From positions 62,001 through 126,000 of the forward strand of contig NZ_JAOPKC010000004.1 of assembly GCF_025517535.1 (NCBI RefSeq): 64,000 nt of DNA. Direction: 5' to 3'. Each line of letters opens with the position of its first letter. The first letter of the stretch is position 1. The notes beneath the pieces were generated by a model. That model did not search any database and was not told the DNA's origin. It worked only from the letters and a program-made list of their open reading frames with translations. The position numbers and the translations under genes are program-made. The DNA comes from Halapricum hydrolyticum (GTDB taxonomy: Archaea; Halobacteriota; Halobacteria; Halobacteriales; Haloarculaceae). Positions 47,319-55,633 of this stretch are shown here, piece by piece.

Positions 47319-49076
47319 ATGCGTTTCCGAACCGCCCTGTTCGTCGGCTTCGTCGCCGCCGTCGCTGTCGCGTCCGTCGGGACGGTCGCCAGCGGTGCCG
47401 CGACTGTCGACGCCCCGAGTGATCAGACAAGCGAACCCGTCGCGGACGAGCATCTGCCCGATCCCGAGACGGATCGGCTGGGCTGGGAGAACGGCGTCTG
47501 GTACAACGAATCGATCGACGTGACGCCCGAGGACGGGCTCAACGAGACCGAACTCGACGCCGTCGTCGCACGGGGGATGGCCCGTGTCGAGTACGTCCGC
47601 GGACTGGAGTTCGAAGAGACGCCACCGGTTGCGGTCATCAGTCGTGACGAGTTCCGCGAGGAGGCTGGCAGTCTTTACGGGAACGTCACCGCGAGTCAGC
47701 GAATCGCGGAGAACGTCTACTACGAGGCGCTGTTGATGGTCGATGAGTCGACCGACGCCGTTGGCGTCCAGGAGTCGAACACCGCTGGCGGCGTCGGGGG
47801 CTACTACGATCCCGCGAACGGTGAGATCAAGATCGTCTCCGAGAACACGACGACGCCGCAGATGGACGAGATCACGCTCTCTCAGGAGCTGTTCCACGCC
47901 CTGCAGGACCAGAAGTTCAACATCTCGTCGTACCCGAGTGAGACGACGGAGAACGTCAACGCCCGCAACGGCATCATTGAGGGCGACGGCAACTACGTCG
48001 ACTACCTGTATCAGCAATCCTGTGAAAACGAGTGGGAGGGTGAATGCATCATGCCCGAAGAGAGCAGCGTTCCGTCCGATTTCGACCCCCATCTCGGACT
48101 GTACCAGATCCAGCTCCAGCCCTACAGCGACGGCCCCGCGTTCGTCAGTGACCTCCACGAACAAGAGGGCTGGGAAGCAGTAAACGAGGTTTACGAGAAC
48201 CCGCCGGCCTCGACCGAGCAGATGATCCACCCCGACAAGTACGGCGAGGACACGCCCACGACCGTGACTGTCGAAGACACCTCGGGCGAGGACTGGCGGC
48301 CGCTGGACGTCGAGAACGGGACCGATTACGAGTCCTTCGGCGAGGCCGGACTCTACGTGACGCTGTGGTATCCAGGCTACGAGATCCTGTCTGAAGGTGG
48401 GGACGAAGACGACATAATCATTCCGTACAGGAACCATCTGAACCCCGCTGCCGGTGGCCTCGACGAACAGGATCCGTACAATTACGACTACCGTTACACG
48501 GCGGGTTGGGATGGCGACAGGCTCGTCCCGTACGTGACCGACGAGAGTTTCGAGACCAACGAGACCGGCTACGTCTACGAACTGGTCTGGGACTCGGAGA
48601 ACGACGCTGCCGAGTTCCTTGAAGGCTACCAGCAGCTCCTCGACTACCGCGGCGCACAGCCCGTCCCCGACAACGAGAGTACCTACCGGATCCCCGACGA
48701 CGCACGATTCGGTGACGCCTTCTACGTCCAACAGGACGGCACGACGGTGACGATCGTCAACGCCCCGACTGTCGAGGACCTCTCGGCGATCCGTGCCGGT
48801 GCCGCGCCGCCGAACGAGACAACTCCGGGAGAAACGACGACTGAGGGGACGACTCCGGGAGAAACGATGACTGAGAAGACGACTGAGGAGACGATGACCG
48901 ACGAAGCGACTGGAGCAACGACGACCGACGAGATGACTGATGGGGAGACGACGGGCGCGTCCGGAACGACAGAGACCACGACCGAGACCAGCGACGGGTT
49001 CGGGCCCGGATTCGGCGTCCTCGCCGCGGTCTTCGCAGCAGTGTCGACCGCGCTGGTGGCGTCCCGTCGACTGTAG
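47319..49076 (+). CDS. Hvo_1808-type surface protein with PGF-CTERM-like tail (QELFH variant)
   Basis: 585 residues from ATG 47319. A signal peptide (MRFRTALFVGFVAAVAVASV...ASG) is followed by the family domain (GWENGVWYNESIDVTPEDGL, ARVEYVRGLEFEETPPVAVI, HPDKYGEDTP). The spot where the paralogue has HELVH reads LSQELFHALQDQKF: Gln189 replaces the first His of HExxH. The C-terminus is a Thr/Glu-rich linker (TTEGTTPGETMTEKTTEETM) and then FGPGFGVLAAVFAAVSTALV, a PGF-type archaeosortase sorting signal. Exported and probably lipid-anchored at the S-layer. First of two paralogous genes, in the same direction as the next. Confidence 0.88.
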   Translation: MRFRTALFVGFVAAVAVASVGTVASGAATVDAPSDQTSEPVADEHLPDPETDRLGWENGVWYNESIDVTPEDGLNETELDAVVARGMARVEYVRGLEFEETPPVAVISRDEFREEAGSLYGNVTASQRIAENVYYEALLMVDESTDAVGVQESNTAGGVGGYYDPANGEIKIVSENTTTPQMDEITLSQELFHALQDQKFNISSYPSETTENVNARNGIIEGDGNYVDYLYQQSCENEWEGECIMPEESSVPSDFDPHLGLYQIQLQPYSDGPAFVSDLHEQEGWEAVNEVYENPPASTEQMIHPDKYGEDTPTTVTVEDTSGEDWRPLDVENGTDYESFGEAGLYVTLWYPGYEILSEGGDEDDIIIPYRNHLNPAAGGLDEQDPYNYDYRYTAGWDGDRLVPYVTDESFETNETGYVYELVWDSENDAAEFLEGYQQLLDYRGAQPVPDNESTYRIPDDARFGDAFYVQQDGTTVTIVNAPTVEDLSAIRAGAAPPNETTPGETTTEGTTPGETMTEKTTEETMTDEATGATTTDEMTDGETTGASGTTETTTETSDGFGPGFGVLAAVFAAVSTALVASRRL

Positions 49077-49118
49077 CGAGCGGAATCGCTTTGCCGTTCG
49101 AACCCTGTTTTCCGGTCG

Positions 49119-50426
49119 ATGCGGCGACTCCTCGGTGTGGCGGCCCTGCTGGTGCTTGCCCTCGGAGCCAGCTGTGTCGCTCCGGGCGGTCCCGGCGAAC
49201 TCGGCGTCGAAAACGGCTATCGCTACGACGATGCGATCGCCGTCACGGTCGAGGACGGGCTGAACGAGAGCGAGCGCGAGGCGCTACTCGGGCGGACGAT
49301 GGCCCGCGTCGAGGTCATTCGGGAACTGGAGTTTCTGGAGACGACAGATGTGACGGTCATCTCCCGGAGTGAGTATCGCAACCGGACCGGCAGCCCGCCC
49401 GACACCGCGAACCTGAGCGAGAAACAGCTGTGGAACGAACAGGTCTGGGAAGCCCTGCACGTCATCGGCGAGAACGAAACGTATCCCGGGGCGCGGGCGA
49501 GCAACCGCGGCTCGTCGGTCGTCGGCTACTATTCGTCGAGCAAATCAGAGATCGTCCTCGTCAGCGACTCCCCGACGCCACAGGTGACCCGCGGGACGCT
49601 CGTCCACGAACTCGTCCACGCGCTGCAGGACCAGCACCTGCATCTCGGCGCGTCACGGCAGCTACAGGACGAGCAACTCGCCGTCCGCGGCGTGATCGAG
49701 GGCGACGCAAACTACGTCGAGGCACTCTACGAGAACCGCTGTGGAGCCTCGTGGGTCTGTGTGGAGACGCCCCGAGCGACCGGTCAGCGCTCGGACTCGT
49801 TCAACCAGGGGCTGTTCCTGGTGAGTTATCTCCCCTACGCCGAGGGGCCGCAGTTCGTCGAGGCGCTACGCGACCGGGGCGACTGGGCGGCCGTCGACGA
49901 CAGCTACGAGACGCTCCCCGAGAGCACCGAACAGGTCATCCATCCCGAGCGCTACCCCGACGACGAACCGGCGACGGTGACCGTCCCCGATCGCTCGGAC
50001 GGCGAGTGGGAGCGGTTCGACGATCTCGATCGGCCCGTCCACGACACCGTCGGCGAGGGGTCGATCTACGCGATGTTCGTCACGAACGGCGTGATCGACC
50101 GGAGCGGGGCGGCACAGTACAACTACGAACACCCGATCTCGACCGGCTGGGCGGGCGATCGGCTCGTCCCCTACCGCAACGGCAGCGGCGGCTACGGCTA
50201 CGTGTGGCGGCTCTCCTGGGAGACGCCCGAGGAAGCCCGCGAGTTCGCCGATGGCTATCGAGAGCTGCTCGACGGATACGACGCCGAACGCCTCGACGGC
50301 GGTCGGTACGTTATCGGGGACGGTGCGTTCGCCGACGCGTTCCGGCTCTCGCGGGACGGCAGGACGGTAACGGTCGTCAACGCGCCGATCGTTGAGGGGC
50401 TCGACGATGTCCACGCGCCGGCCTAG
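49119..50426 (+). CDS. Hvo_1808-type secreted protein, HELVH (HExxH) form
   Basis: 435 residues. A signal peptide with a possible lipobox (MRRLLGVAALLVLALGASC) is followed by the same domain as the preceding gene (GYRYDDAIAVTVEDGLNESE, RVEVIRELEFLETTDVTVIS). Here the motif is VHELVHALQDQHLHLGASRQ with His163-Glu164-x-x-His167, a complete HExxH zinc-binding set. No C-terminal sorting signal is present. Together with its neighbour it is an exported pair; a metallopeptidase activity for this one is inferred from the motif only. Confidence 0.87.
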   Translation: MRRLLGVAALLVLALGASCVAPGGPGELGVENGYRYDDAIAVTVEDGLNESEREALLGRTMARVEVIRELEFLETTDVTVISRSEYRNRTGSPPDTANLSEKQLWNEQVWEALHVIGENETYPGARASNRGSSVVGYYSSSKSEIVLVSDSPTPQVTRGTLVHELVHALQDQHLHLGASRQLQDEQLAVRGVIEGDANYVEALYENRCGASWVCVETPRATGQRSDSFNQGLFLVSYLPYAEGPQFVEALRDRGDWAAVDDSYETLPESTEQVIHPERYPDDEPATVTVPDRSDGEWERFDDLDRPVHDTVGEGSIYAMFVTNGVIDRSGAAQYNYEHPISTGWAGDRLVPYRNGSGGYGYVWRLSWETPEEAREFADGYRELLDGYDAERLDGGRYVIGDGAFADAFRLSRDGRTVTVVNAPIVEGLDDVHAPA

Positions 50427-50483
50427 CGACGCTCGCTGCCCACAAAGGATACCCTTTTTTCGCCGCTGGACCGTAAGGCCGCT

Positions 50484-51641
50484 ATGACCGACTCAGGGCC
50501 GTTCGATTTTCTCGGCAGCGAGGCGATACAGGACGGACGGGTGACCGATGCGTACTTCGACCGCACCGTCGAGGCGCTCGAACACGCGGGCAAGACCCCC
50601 CACGTCGTCGCCGAGGTGACTGCCGATCAGTTCCCGACCGGCGAGTTCGAAGTGCTGGCCGGGGTGAAGGACCTCGCGCACCTCTTCGAGGACCTCCCGG
50701 TCGACGTCGACGCGCTGCCGGAGGGACAGCTGTTCGACGGCGGACCCGTCGCTCGCATCGAGGGCAAGTACCTGGATTTCTGTCGCTTCGAGACGGCACT
50801 CCTGGGCTTTCTCTCCCACGCCAGCGGTATCGCGACCAATGCGTTGCGCGCCAGGCTCGCCGCGCCCGACTCGACGGTGCTGAGCTTCGGATCCCGACAC
50901 GTCCATCCCACGATCGCGCCCGTCGTCGAGCGCAGCGCCCTGATCGGTGACCTCGACGGCATCTCCAACGTCGCAGCGGGCGAGATGATCGACCGGGAGG
51001 CCGGCGGGACGATGCCGCATGCGCTGCTTCTGTGTTTCGGTCGCGGCGAGCAGGAAGCAGCCTGGCGTGCCTTCGACGAGGCCGTCCCGGCGGACGTCCC
51101 GCGGGTCGCGCTCTGTGACACCTTCACCGACGAGGTCGACGAGACGCTCAGGGCAGTCGAGGCGGTCGAGGATCTCGATAGCGTCCGACTCGACACGACC
51201 AGTTCGCGTCGCGGCGACTTCCGTCACATCGTCCGCGAGGTCAAGTGGGAACTGGACGCCCGCGGACACGACGACGTCGGCGTGTTCGTCAGCGGCGGGC
51301 TCGGGCCCGAAGAACTCCGCCATCTCCGTGACGTCGCCGACGGCTTCGGCGTCGGTGGATACGTCAGCAACGCCGATCCGGTCGACTTCGCGCTGGACAT
51401 CGTCGAGGTCGACGGCGAACCGATCTCCAAGCGCGGCAAGTTGACTGGCGTCAAAGACGCCTACCGGACGCCGGACGGCAGCCACCACATCGGCCTGACC
51501 GACCGACCGGGCCCCGTCGACGGCGAGTCGCTGCTGAAGCCGCTAGTCCGGGACGGCGAGATCGTTCGGGAGTTCGATATCGACGAGGCCGCACAACGGG
51601 CAAGACAGGACGCCAACGCTGTCGGCTTCGGTGTCGAGTGA
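50484..51641 (+). CDS. pncB: Nicotinate phosphoribosyltransferase
   Basis: 385 residues. Phosphoribosyltransferase features include KYLDFCRFETALLGFLSHAS, SFGSRHVHPTIAPVVERSAL, GISNVAAGEMIDREAGGTMP, and the C-terminal region VRLDTTSSRRGDFRHIVREV and FVSGGLGPEELRHLRDVADG that binds PRPP. It converts nicotinate and PRPP to nicotinate mononucleotide in NAD salvage. The nicotinamidase-like gene at 46665 would supply nicotinate. Cytoplasmic. Single gene, with a 57-base gap to the surface-protein gene upstream. Confidence 0.92.
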   Translation: MTDSGPFDFLGSEAIQDGRVTDAYFDRTVEALEHAGKTPHVVAEVTADQFPTGEFEVLAGVKDLAHLFEDLPVDVDALPEGQLFDGGPVARIEGKYLDFCRFETALLGFLSHASGIATNALRARLAAPDSTVLSFGSRHVHPTIAPVVERSALIGDLDGISNVAAGEMIDREAGGTMPHALLLCFGRGEQEAAWRAFDEAVPADVPRVALCDTFTDEVDETLRAVEAVEDLDSVRLDTTSSRRGDFRHIVREVKWELDARGHDDVGVFVSGGLGPEELRHLRDVADGFGVGGYVSNADPVDFALDIVEVDGEPISKRGKLTGVKDAYRTPDGSHHIGLTDRPGPVDGESLLKPLVRDGEIVREFDIDEAAQRARQDANAVGFGVE

Positions 51642-51654
51642 CGAAAAAGCGCGA

Positions 51655-52215
51655 TCAGTGGTGGGAGTGACCGACCGGCTCGCCCGGATACGCTTTCTCA
51701 CCGGCCTTGATCGGGATGTCGAGCCAGTTTTCCATCGGGATCAGCGGGCACTCGTAGGCCTCGTTGTACGCGCAGGTGGGGTTGTACGCCTCGTTGAGAT
51801 CGAGAATCCACGTCCCGTCGTCCGTCCGGTCGTGCCCCGGTTCGAGGTCGATGTATCGACCCGCACCGTAGGTCTCCTCGTCGTTGGTCTCATCGCGGAA
51901 CGGTACCCACAGCCGGTCCTCGCCGCCGACCGGCTGGTAGGCCTGCAGCGTCACTTCCTCGCCGTCGACCTCAAGGCGGAACTCGCCGTATCGGACGTAC
52001 TCCTGACTTCCGTCGGCGGTCGTCTCGACGGTGATCCGCTCCTTGTCGTCGTGTTCGTGCAGGTCGAGTTCGAACCGGTAGTCGGGATCGATCGGATAAT
52101 AGTCGAGCCCCGCGAAATCGGCGTGGTTCGGGATCGGCGACCGCGGGTGCGAGGCGAAGTACTGCTCTTTCTGTTCGCGCTGCTGTTCTAACTCGCTTTG
52201 CCAGTCGTCGCTCAT
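51655..52215 (-). CDS. DUF1684 family protein
   Basis: 186 residues from ATG 52215 (MSDDWQSELEQQREQKEQYF). The family's core is visible: FAGLDYYPIDPDYRFELDLH, DRLWVPFRDETNDEETYGAG, RYIDLEPGHDRTDDGTWILD and LNEAYNPTCAYNEAYECPL, which has the conserved FN-P-C-Y type motif. Ends in GHSHH. The family is widespread in bacteria and haloarchaea without a firm function. Cytoplasmic, alone, convergent with the NAPRTase gene. Confidence 0.88.
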   Translation of the reverse strand: MSDDWQSELEQQREQKEQYFASHPRSPIPNHADFAGLDYYPIDPDYRFELDLHEHDDKERITVETTADGSQEYVRYGEFRLEVDGEEVTLQAYQPVGGEDRLWVPFRDETNDEETYGAGRYIDLEPGHDRTDDGTWILDLNEAYNPTCAYNEAYECPLIPMENWLDIPIKAGEKAYPGEPVGHSHH

Positions 52216-52466
52216 ACCCGCGGCTACGGTGAGGAGCCAGTTTACTCTTCCGACTGTTGTGCACAGTATGAACAACACTATTGACCGGTTTCCGCAGCCC
52301 GTGGAAGCGAGCGGGTAGCACAGGTTCCCTCGATGGATTCAAAACCGGTCGATCCGTCGAGCGCTTCGGCGATCCACCTGACGGTCCAGCGGCCGACCCT
52401 GATCGTGTGTTCCAGTGGCGTTTCGCGGCCGTTCGCGAGCCGTTCGACCTCGTGACCCCGTCGCCG

Positions 52467-53798
52467 TCACCCGCTCCACGCGTCGGGCCAGACACCGGCG
52501 GCCCGCATACTGGGTTCTGCATCCGAAAGGTCGGATCGCAGCCGGTCGGGGTCGATCCGATCCAGGTCGGTACCGGCCAGCACGGCGACGAGCAGGGTCA
52601 CCAGCATCGCGTGCTCGCGGAGCGTTCGCCGGTCGACCTTGTCCCGCGTATCTGCACGCGTGTGCGTCCAGCCCCGCTCCCAGGGCCCGGTCTCGTCTTC
52701 GGTCTGGCTGTGGATTTGCAGCGCCGGGATCCCCTGACGCAGGAACGGCCAGTGGTCGCTGTAGGGGTGGGGTCGCTCCTGTATTTCGAGGGGATGTCCG
52801 ACCGCGTCGAACGTCTCCGCCGCAAGCGTGCCGAGCTGGTCGCTGCCGTGTGTCAGTGCCTGGATCGTCCGCTTGCGGCCGACCCCGTCGAGATTGACGA
52901 CCGCATGCACGTCCCCGGCGTCGACGTTCGCTGCTAGCGTCTCACTACCCTGCAGTCCAAGCTCCTCACAGCCGACCAGGCCGATCTCGATCCCGCGATC
53001 TATCTCCAGGTCTTGCAGTGCCCCGACCACGGACAGCAGCACGGCGACGCCACAGCCGTTGTCGAGCGCGCCTTCCCCGACGTCGTGGGCGTCGTAGTGA
53101 GCGAGCAGGAGTACGGCCGCGTCGGTCTCGGGGCCGAACCGGCCACGGACGTTCTGGCTCGTTCCCGGTTCGACCGACGCAGTGACGTTCAGTCTAGCGG
53201 CCGCGCCTTCCCGGGCGTACTCGCGGAGCCACTCGCCGGTCTCGTAGCTGACTCCCACCGCAGGCAAGGTGTCGCCGACCCGGAGCGATCCGGTCGGCGG
53301 GAGCTGTCCGGGTCGGTGGTTCGCGAAGATGAACCCCGTCGCCCCACGTTCGGCGGCGTGGCCGATCTTTTCGGTCCGATGGACGAACCGATCGGCCGAC
53401 GGCGGCGTGGCCGCACTCGCGACGACGATCGCGTCTTCGACGTCGCTGTCGTCGAGTTCCTCCGGCGTGCCGTACCCGACGTCGACCAGCGGTGCTTCGA
53501 CGGTCGCCTCCGGACAGTACGGCAGCGCCCGGGCCTCGAAGGTCCGCTCGCGGTCCCGGCTGTGGACGTGGACTAGAAGTGACGTCTCGCCGCGCGTCCA
53601 CTCTGGGATCGCGAACGACTCCTGGCGGACGTCCTCGACGCCCACGTCGACGAGTTCGTCGCTCAGGAACTCCGCCGCGCGTTTCTCGCCCGGATGCCCC
53701 CCGAGTCGGTCCTCGAACTCCGCCAGCGTGGTCAACACACGCCAGGGTCGGTCGGACTGCCAGACCGTCCCGAGAGCGCGCGCCACCCGTTCGTCCAT
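52467..53798 (-). CDS. M28 family zinc metallopeptidase with PA-domain insert
   Basis: 443 residues from ATG 53798 (MDERVARALGTVWQSDRPWR); an upstream TTG is ignored. The two-zinc site of M28 aminopeptidases is complete: His234/Asp236 in LAHYDAHDVG, Asp246 in GALDNGCGV, Glu278/279 in CEELGLQG, Asp304 in VNLDGVG and His349 in PYSDHWPFL. A PA-like insert (about 120-185: VASAATPPSADRFVHRTEKI) sits between the N-terminal helices and the zinc domain. No signal peptide, so probably cytoplasmic. It would act as an aminopeptidase; the substrate is unknown. Confidence 0.93.
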   Translation of the reverse strand: MDERVARALGTVWQSDRPWRVLTTLAEFEDRLGGHPGEKRAAEFLSDELVDVGVEDVRQESFAIPEWTRGETSLLVHVHSRDRERTFEARALPYCPEATVEAPLVDVGYGTPEELDDSDVEDAIVVASAATPPSADRFVHRTEKIGHAAERGATGFIFANHRPGQLPPTGSLRVGDTLPAVGVSYETGEWLREYAREGAAARLNVTASVEPGTSQNVRGRFGPETDAAVLLLAHYDAHDVGEGALDNGCGVAVLLSVVGALQDLEIDRGIEIGLVGCEELGLQGSETLAANVDAGDVHAVVNLDGVGRKRTIQALTHGSDQLGTLAAETFDAVGHPLEIQERPHPYSDHWPFLRQGIPALQIHSQTEDETGPWERGWTHTRADTRDKVDRRTLREHAMLVTLLVAVLAGTDLDRIDPDRLRSDLSDAEPSMRAAGVWPDAWSG

Positions 53799-53882
53799 GG
53801 AGGGTGCGTCGAGCGGGGGGACCAAAAAACTCCCCTGGATTCCGAAGCACGTGATAGCGAACCAGCGTGACAGCCCCGGCGT

Positions 53883-54995
53883 TCACGCGGACTTCAGGAT
53901 CTCTCTAAGCGCTTCGGTGACACGCTCGACGTCGTTCTCAGTCGTGGCTCTCCCCATCGAAAACCGGACGGCACCGAGCGACAGCTCCGGATCGATGCCC
54001 ATTTCCAGGAGCACCCGGGACGGGGACGGATCGCCCGAGTGACAGGCTGATCCGCCCGATACAGCGATGTCTCGCTCGGCCAGCGCGTCGATCAGATCCG
54101 AACCGGTCCGATTCGGGAAACACAGCATCGCGTACCCCGGCAGTCGCCGTTCGGGGTGGCCGATCAACTTCGCGTCCGCGAAGCCGGTTACTCTCGCGAC
54201 GAACTCCGCTCGCAGATCGGTCAGCCGCTCGCGACGCTCCTCCAGATCGGCAACTGCGAGATCCGCGGCGGTTCCCATGCCGACGAGCCCTGCGACGTTC
54301 TCGGTACCGCTCCGGAGGCCGAACTCCTGGCCGCCGCCGTGGATTAGCGGTTCCAGTTCGACACCGTCCCGAACGTAGAGTGCACCGACGCCGTTCGGGC
54401 CGTAGAACTTGTGTGCGCTCAGACTCGCCATGTCGAGGCCGAGGTCGTCCACGTCGATCGGGATCTTGCCGGCCGACTGGACCGTGTCTGAGTGAAAGCG
54501 CACGTCGTACTCGTCGGTGATCTCGCCGATAGCCTCGAGCGGCTGGATCACGCCAGTCTCGTTGTTGGCGTGCATGACCGATACGATCGTCGTCTCCGGC
54601 CGGATCGCGTCTTCGACGTCGGCGGGATCGACGCGGCCGTCTTCGCCCGGCTGAACCCGAGTGACGTCGACGCCGTTCTCTTCGAGCCAGTCACAGGTCT
54701 CGATCACTGCCGAGTGCTCGATCGTCGTCGTGACGACGTGCTCGCCATCGGCCGCGTCGATAGCTCCCTTGATCGCGAGGTTGTCGGCCTCACTGCCGCC
54801 GCCGGTGAACACCACGCGTTCGGGAGTCGCTCCGAGCAGCTCCGCGACCGATTGACGGGCGTTCGCGACGGCACTCGTCTCTTCGGTGGCGTAGCTTGCG
54901 GATGGGTTGTGGTAGTGCGTCTCAAGGTACGGCTGCATCGATTCGCCGACATCCCGGTGTGGGTGCGTCGTCGCTGCGTGGTCCAGGTAGATCAT
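53883..54995 (-). CDS. Cysteine desulfurase (NifS/IscS family)
   Basis: I chose ATG 54995 (MIYLDHAATTHPHRDVGESM), giving 370 residues; a frame to ATG 55028 exists but that 11-residue extension is read from transposon right-end DNA. PLP-binding Lys197 is in SLSAHKFYGPNGVG, and the catalytic loop is SGGSACHSGDPSPSR with Cys318. PLP contacts are TGGGSEADN and EHSAVIE. It removes sulfur from cysteine for Fe-S assembly, tRNA thiolation or similar uses; in this organism it is a plausible donor for SufCBD at 21-25 kb. Its own start lies next to an element scar. Confidence 0.93.
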   Translation of the reverse strand: MIYLDHAATTHPHRDVGESMQPYLETHYHNPSASYATEETSAVANARQSVAELLGATPERVVFTGGGSEADNLAIKGAIDAADGEHVVTTTIEHSAVIETCDWLEENGVDVTRVQPGEDGRVDPADVEDAIRPETTIVSVMHANNETGVIQPLEAIGEITDEYDVRFHSDTVQSAGKIPIDVDDLGLDMASLSAHKFYGPNGVGALYVRDGVELEPLIHGGGQEFGLRSGTENVAGLVGMGTAADLAVADLEERRERLTDLRAEFVARVTGFADAKLIGHPERRLPGYAMLCFPNRTGSDLIDALAERDIAVSGGSACHSGDPSPSRVLLEMGIDPELSLGAVRFSMGRATTENDVERVTEALREILKSA

Positions 54996-55017
54996 GTTCT
55001 CTGTTCGGCGGGATTCG

Positions 55018-55360
55018 CGCGGTGACATCCTCCGCGCCGTTCACGGCGCGGCTTCCCCTCACCGCCGAAAGCGGAAGCGTTGGGAACTTACGTTCGCACA
55101 CCGACGAGTGCAGGGAGTGCCACGCCCCCGTTACTCCTATCCCGTAGGGGATTCGGAGGTACCTTGTTGTTTTCTGTCGGTATCCTCGCCGCTCCCGCAA
55201 GGGATACCTTGCGAGAGTCGGGCTGGAATCCCGAAATTGTCCAATTGTCTCGACATGGGGGCGGCCGTGCCGCCTCGGTTGGGTGTGCAAACGGGCGCGG
55301 CAGGCAAAAATGTGCCGCTGTGACGCGATTCACGCCCGGCGTAAACGCCGGGATTCTCTC
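55018..55360 (-). mobile_element. Remnants of two stacked TnpB-type right ends
   Basis: Hairpin 1, CCGCGCCGT-tc-ACGGCGCGG (55032-55051), is followed by gaggatgtcac-type text in the minus direction, as at the right end of haloarchaeal IS1341-type elements. Hairpin 2, CCCGGCGT-aa-ACGCCGGG (55335-55352), has the same orientation, about 300 bases upstream. The segment between includes decayed TnpB-tail-like frames. No catalytic RuvC sequence is left. Confidence 0.6.
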
Positions 55361-55421
55361 GCTGTTGGAAGATAGACTGCCCTCTTGCTCCTCTAGCTCG
55401 CGGAGAGCGACTGCCTGTGTC

Positions 55422-55503
55422 ATAGTGACTGCTGTAACAATTTACCGCTGCGATCGCCTGCAGTCGGGCGGTTGATCCGGAACAGACTTACAGCAGTCAC
55501 TAT
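55422..55503. repeat. 82-bp element with perfect 16-bp terminal inverted repeats
   Basis: atagtgactgctgtaa (55422-55437) and ttacagcagtcactat (55488-55503) are exact inverse complements, flanking 50 bases. The size and ends look like a miniature inverted-repeat transposable element. I see no target-site duplication in the flanks (gtc and caa), so insertion cannot be proven from this copy alone. Confidence 0.7.
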
Positions 55504-55633
55504 CAAACGGGGCGGGAGTGATCGTCTTCACGCTTGTCGCGGCGGCGACCTCGATGGGCAGTCCTCGTAGCGTCCACGTGTTTCTGAGGCGACAGCCGGC
55601 AGTATTAGGGGCCCGCCGTCCTAAGGCGGGGTC

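Larger units (their letters stand above)
54996..55633. other. 638-base stretch with TnpB-element remnants and a small inverted-repeat element
   Basis: No intact gene is supported. On the minus strand this holds two right-end hairpins of IS1341-type elements (55032-55051 and 55335-55352) and, between them, a decayed tail (frames such as GFQPDSRKVSLAGAARIPTE). At 55422-55503 is an 82-bp element with 16-bp perfect inverted ends. Half of a 77-bp element arm (gacagccggcagtat) is at 55591-55605. The pepF start follows at 55634. Confidence 0.65.
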
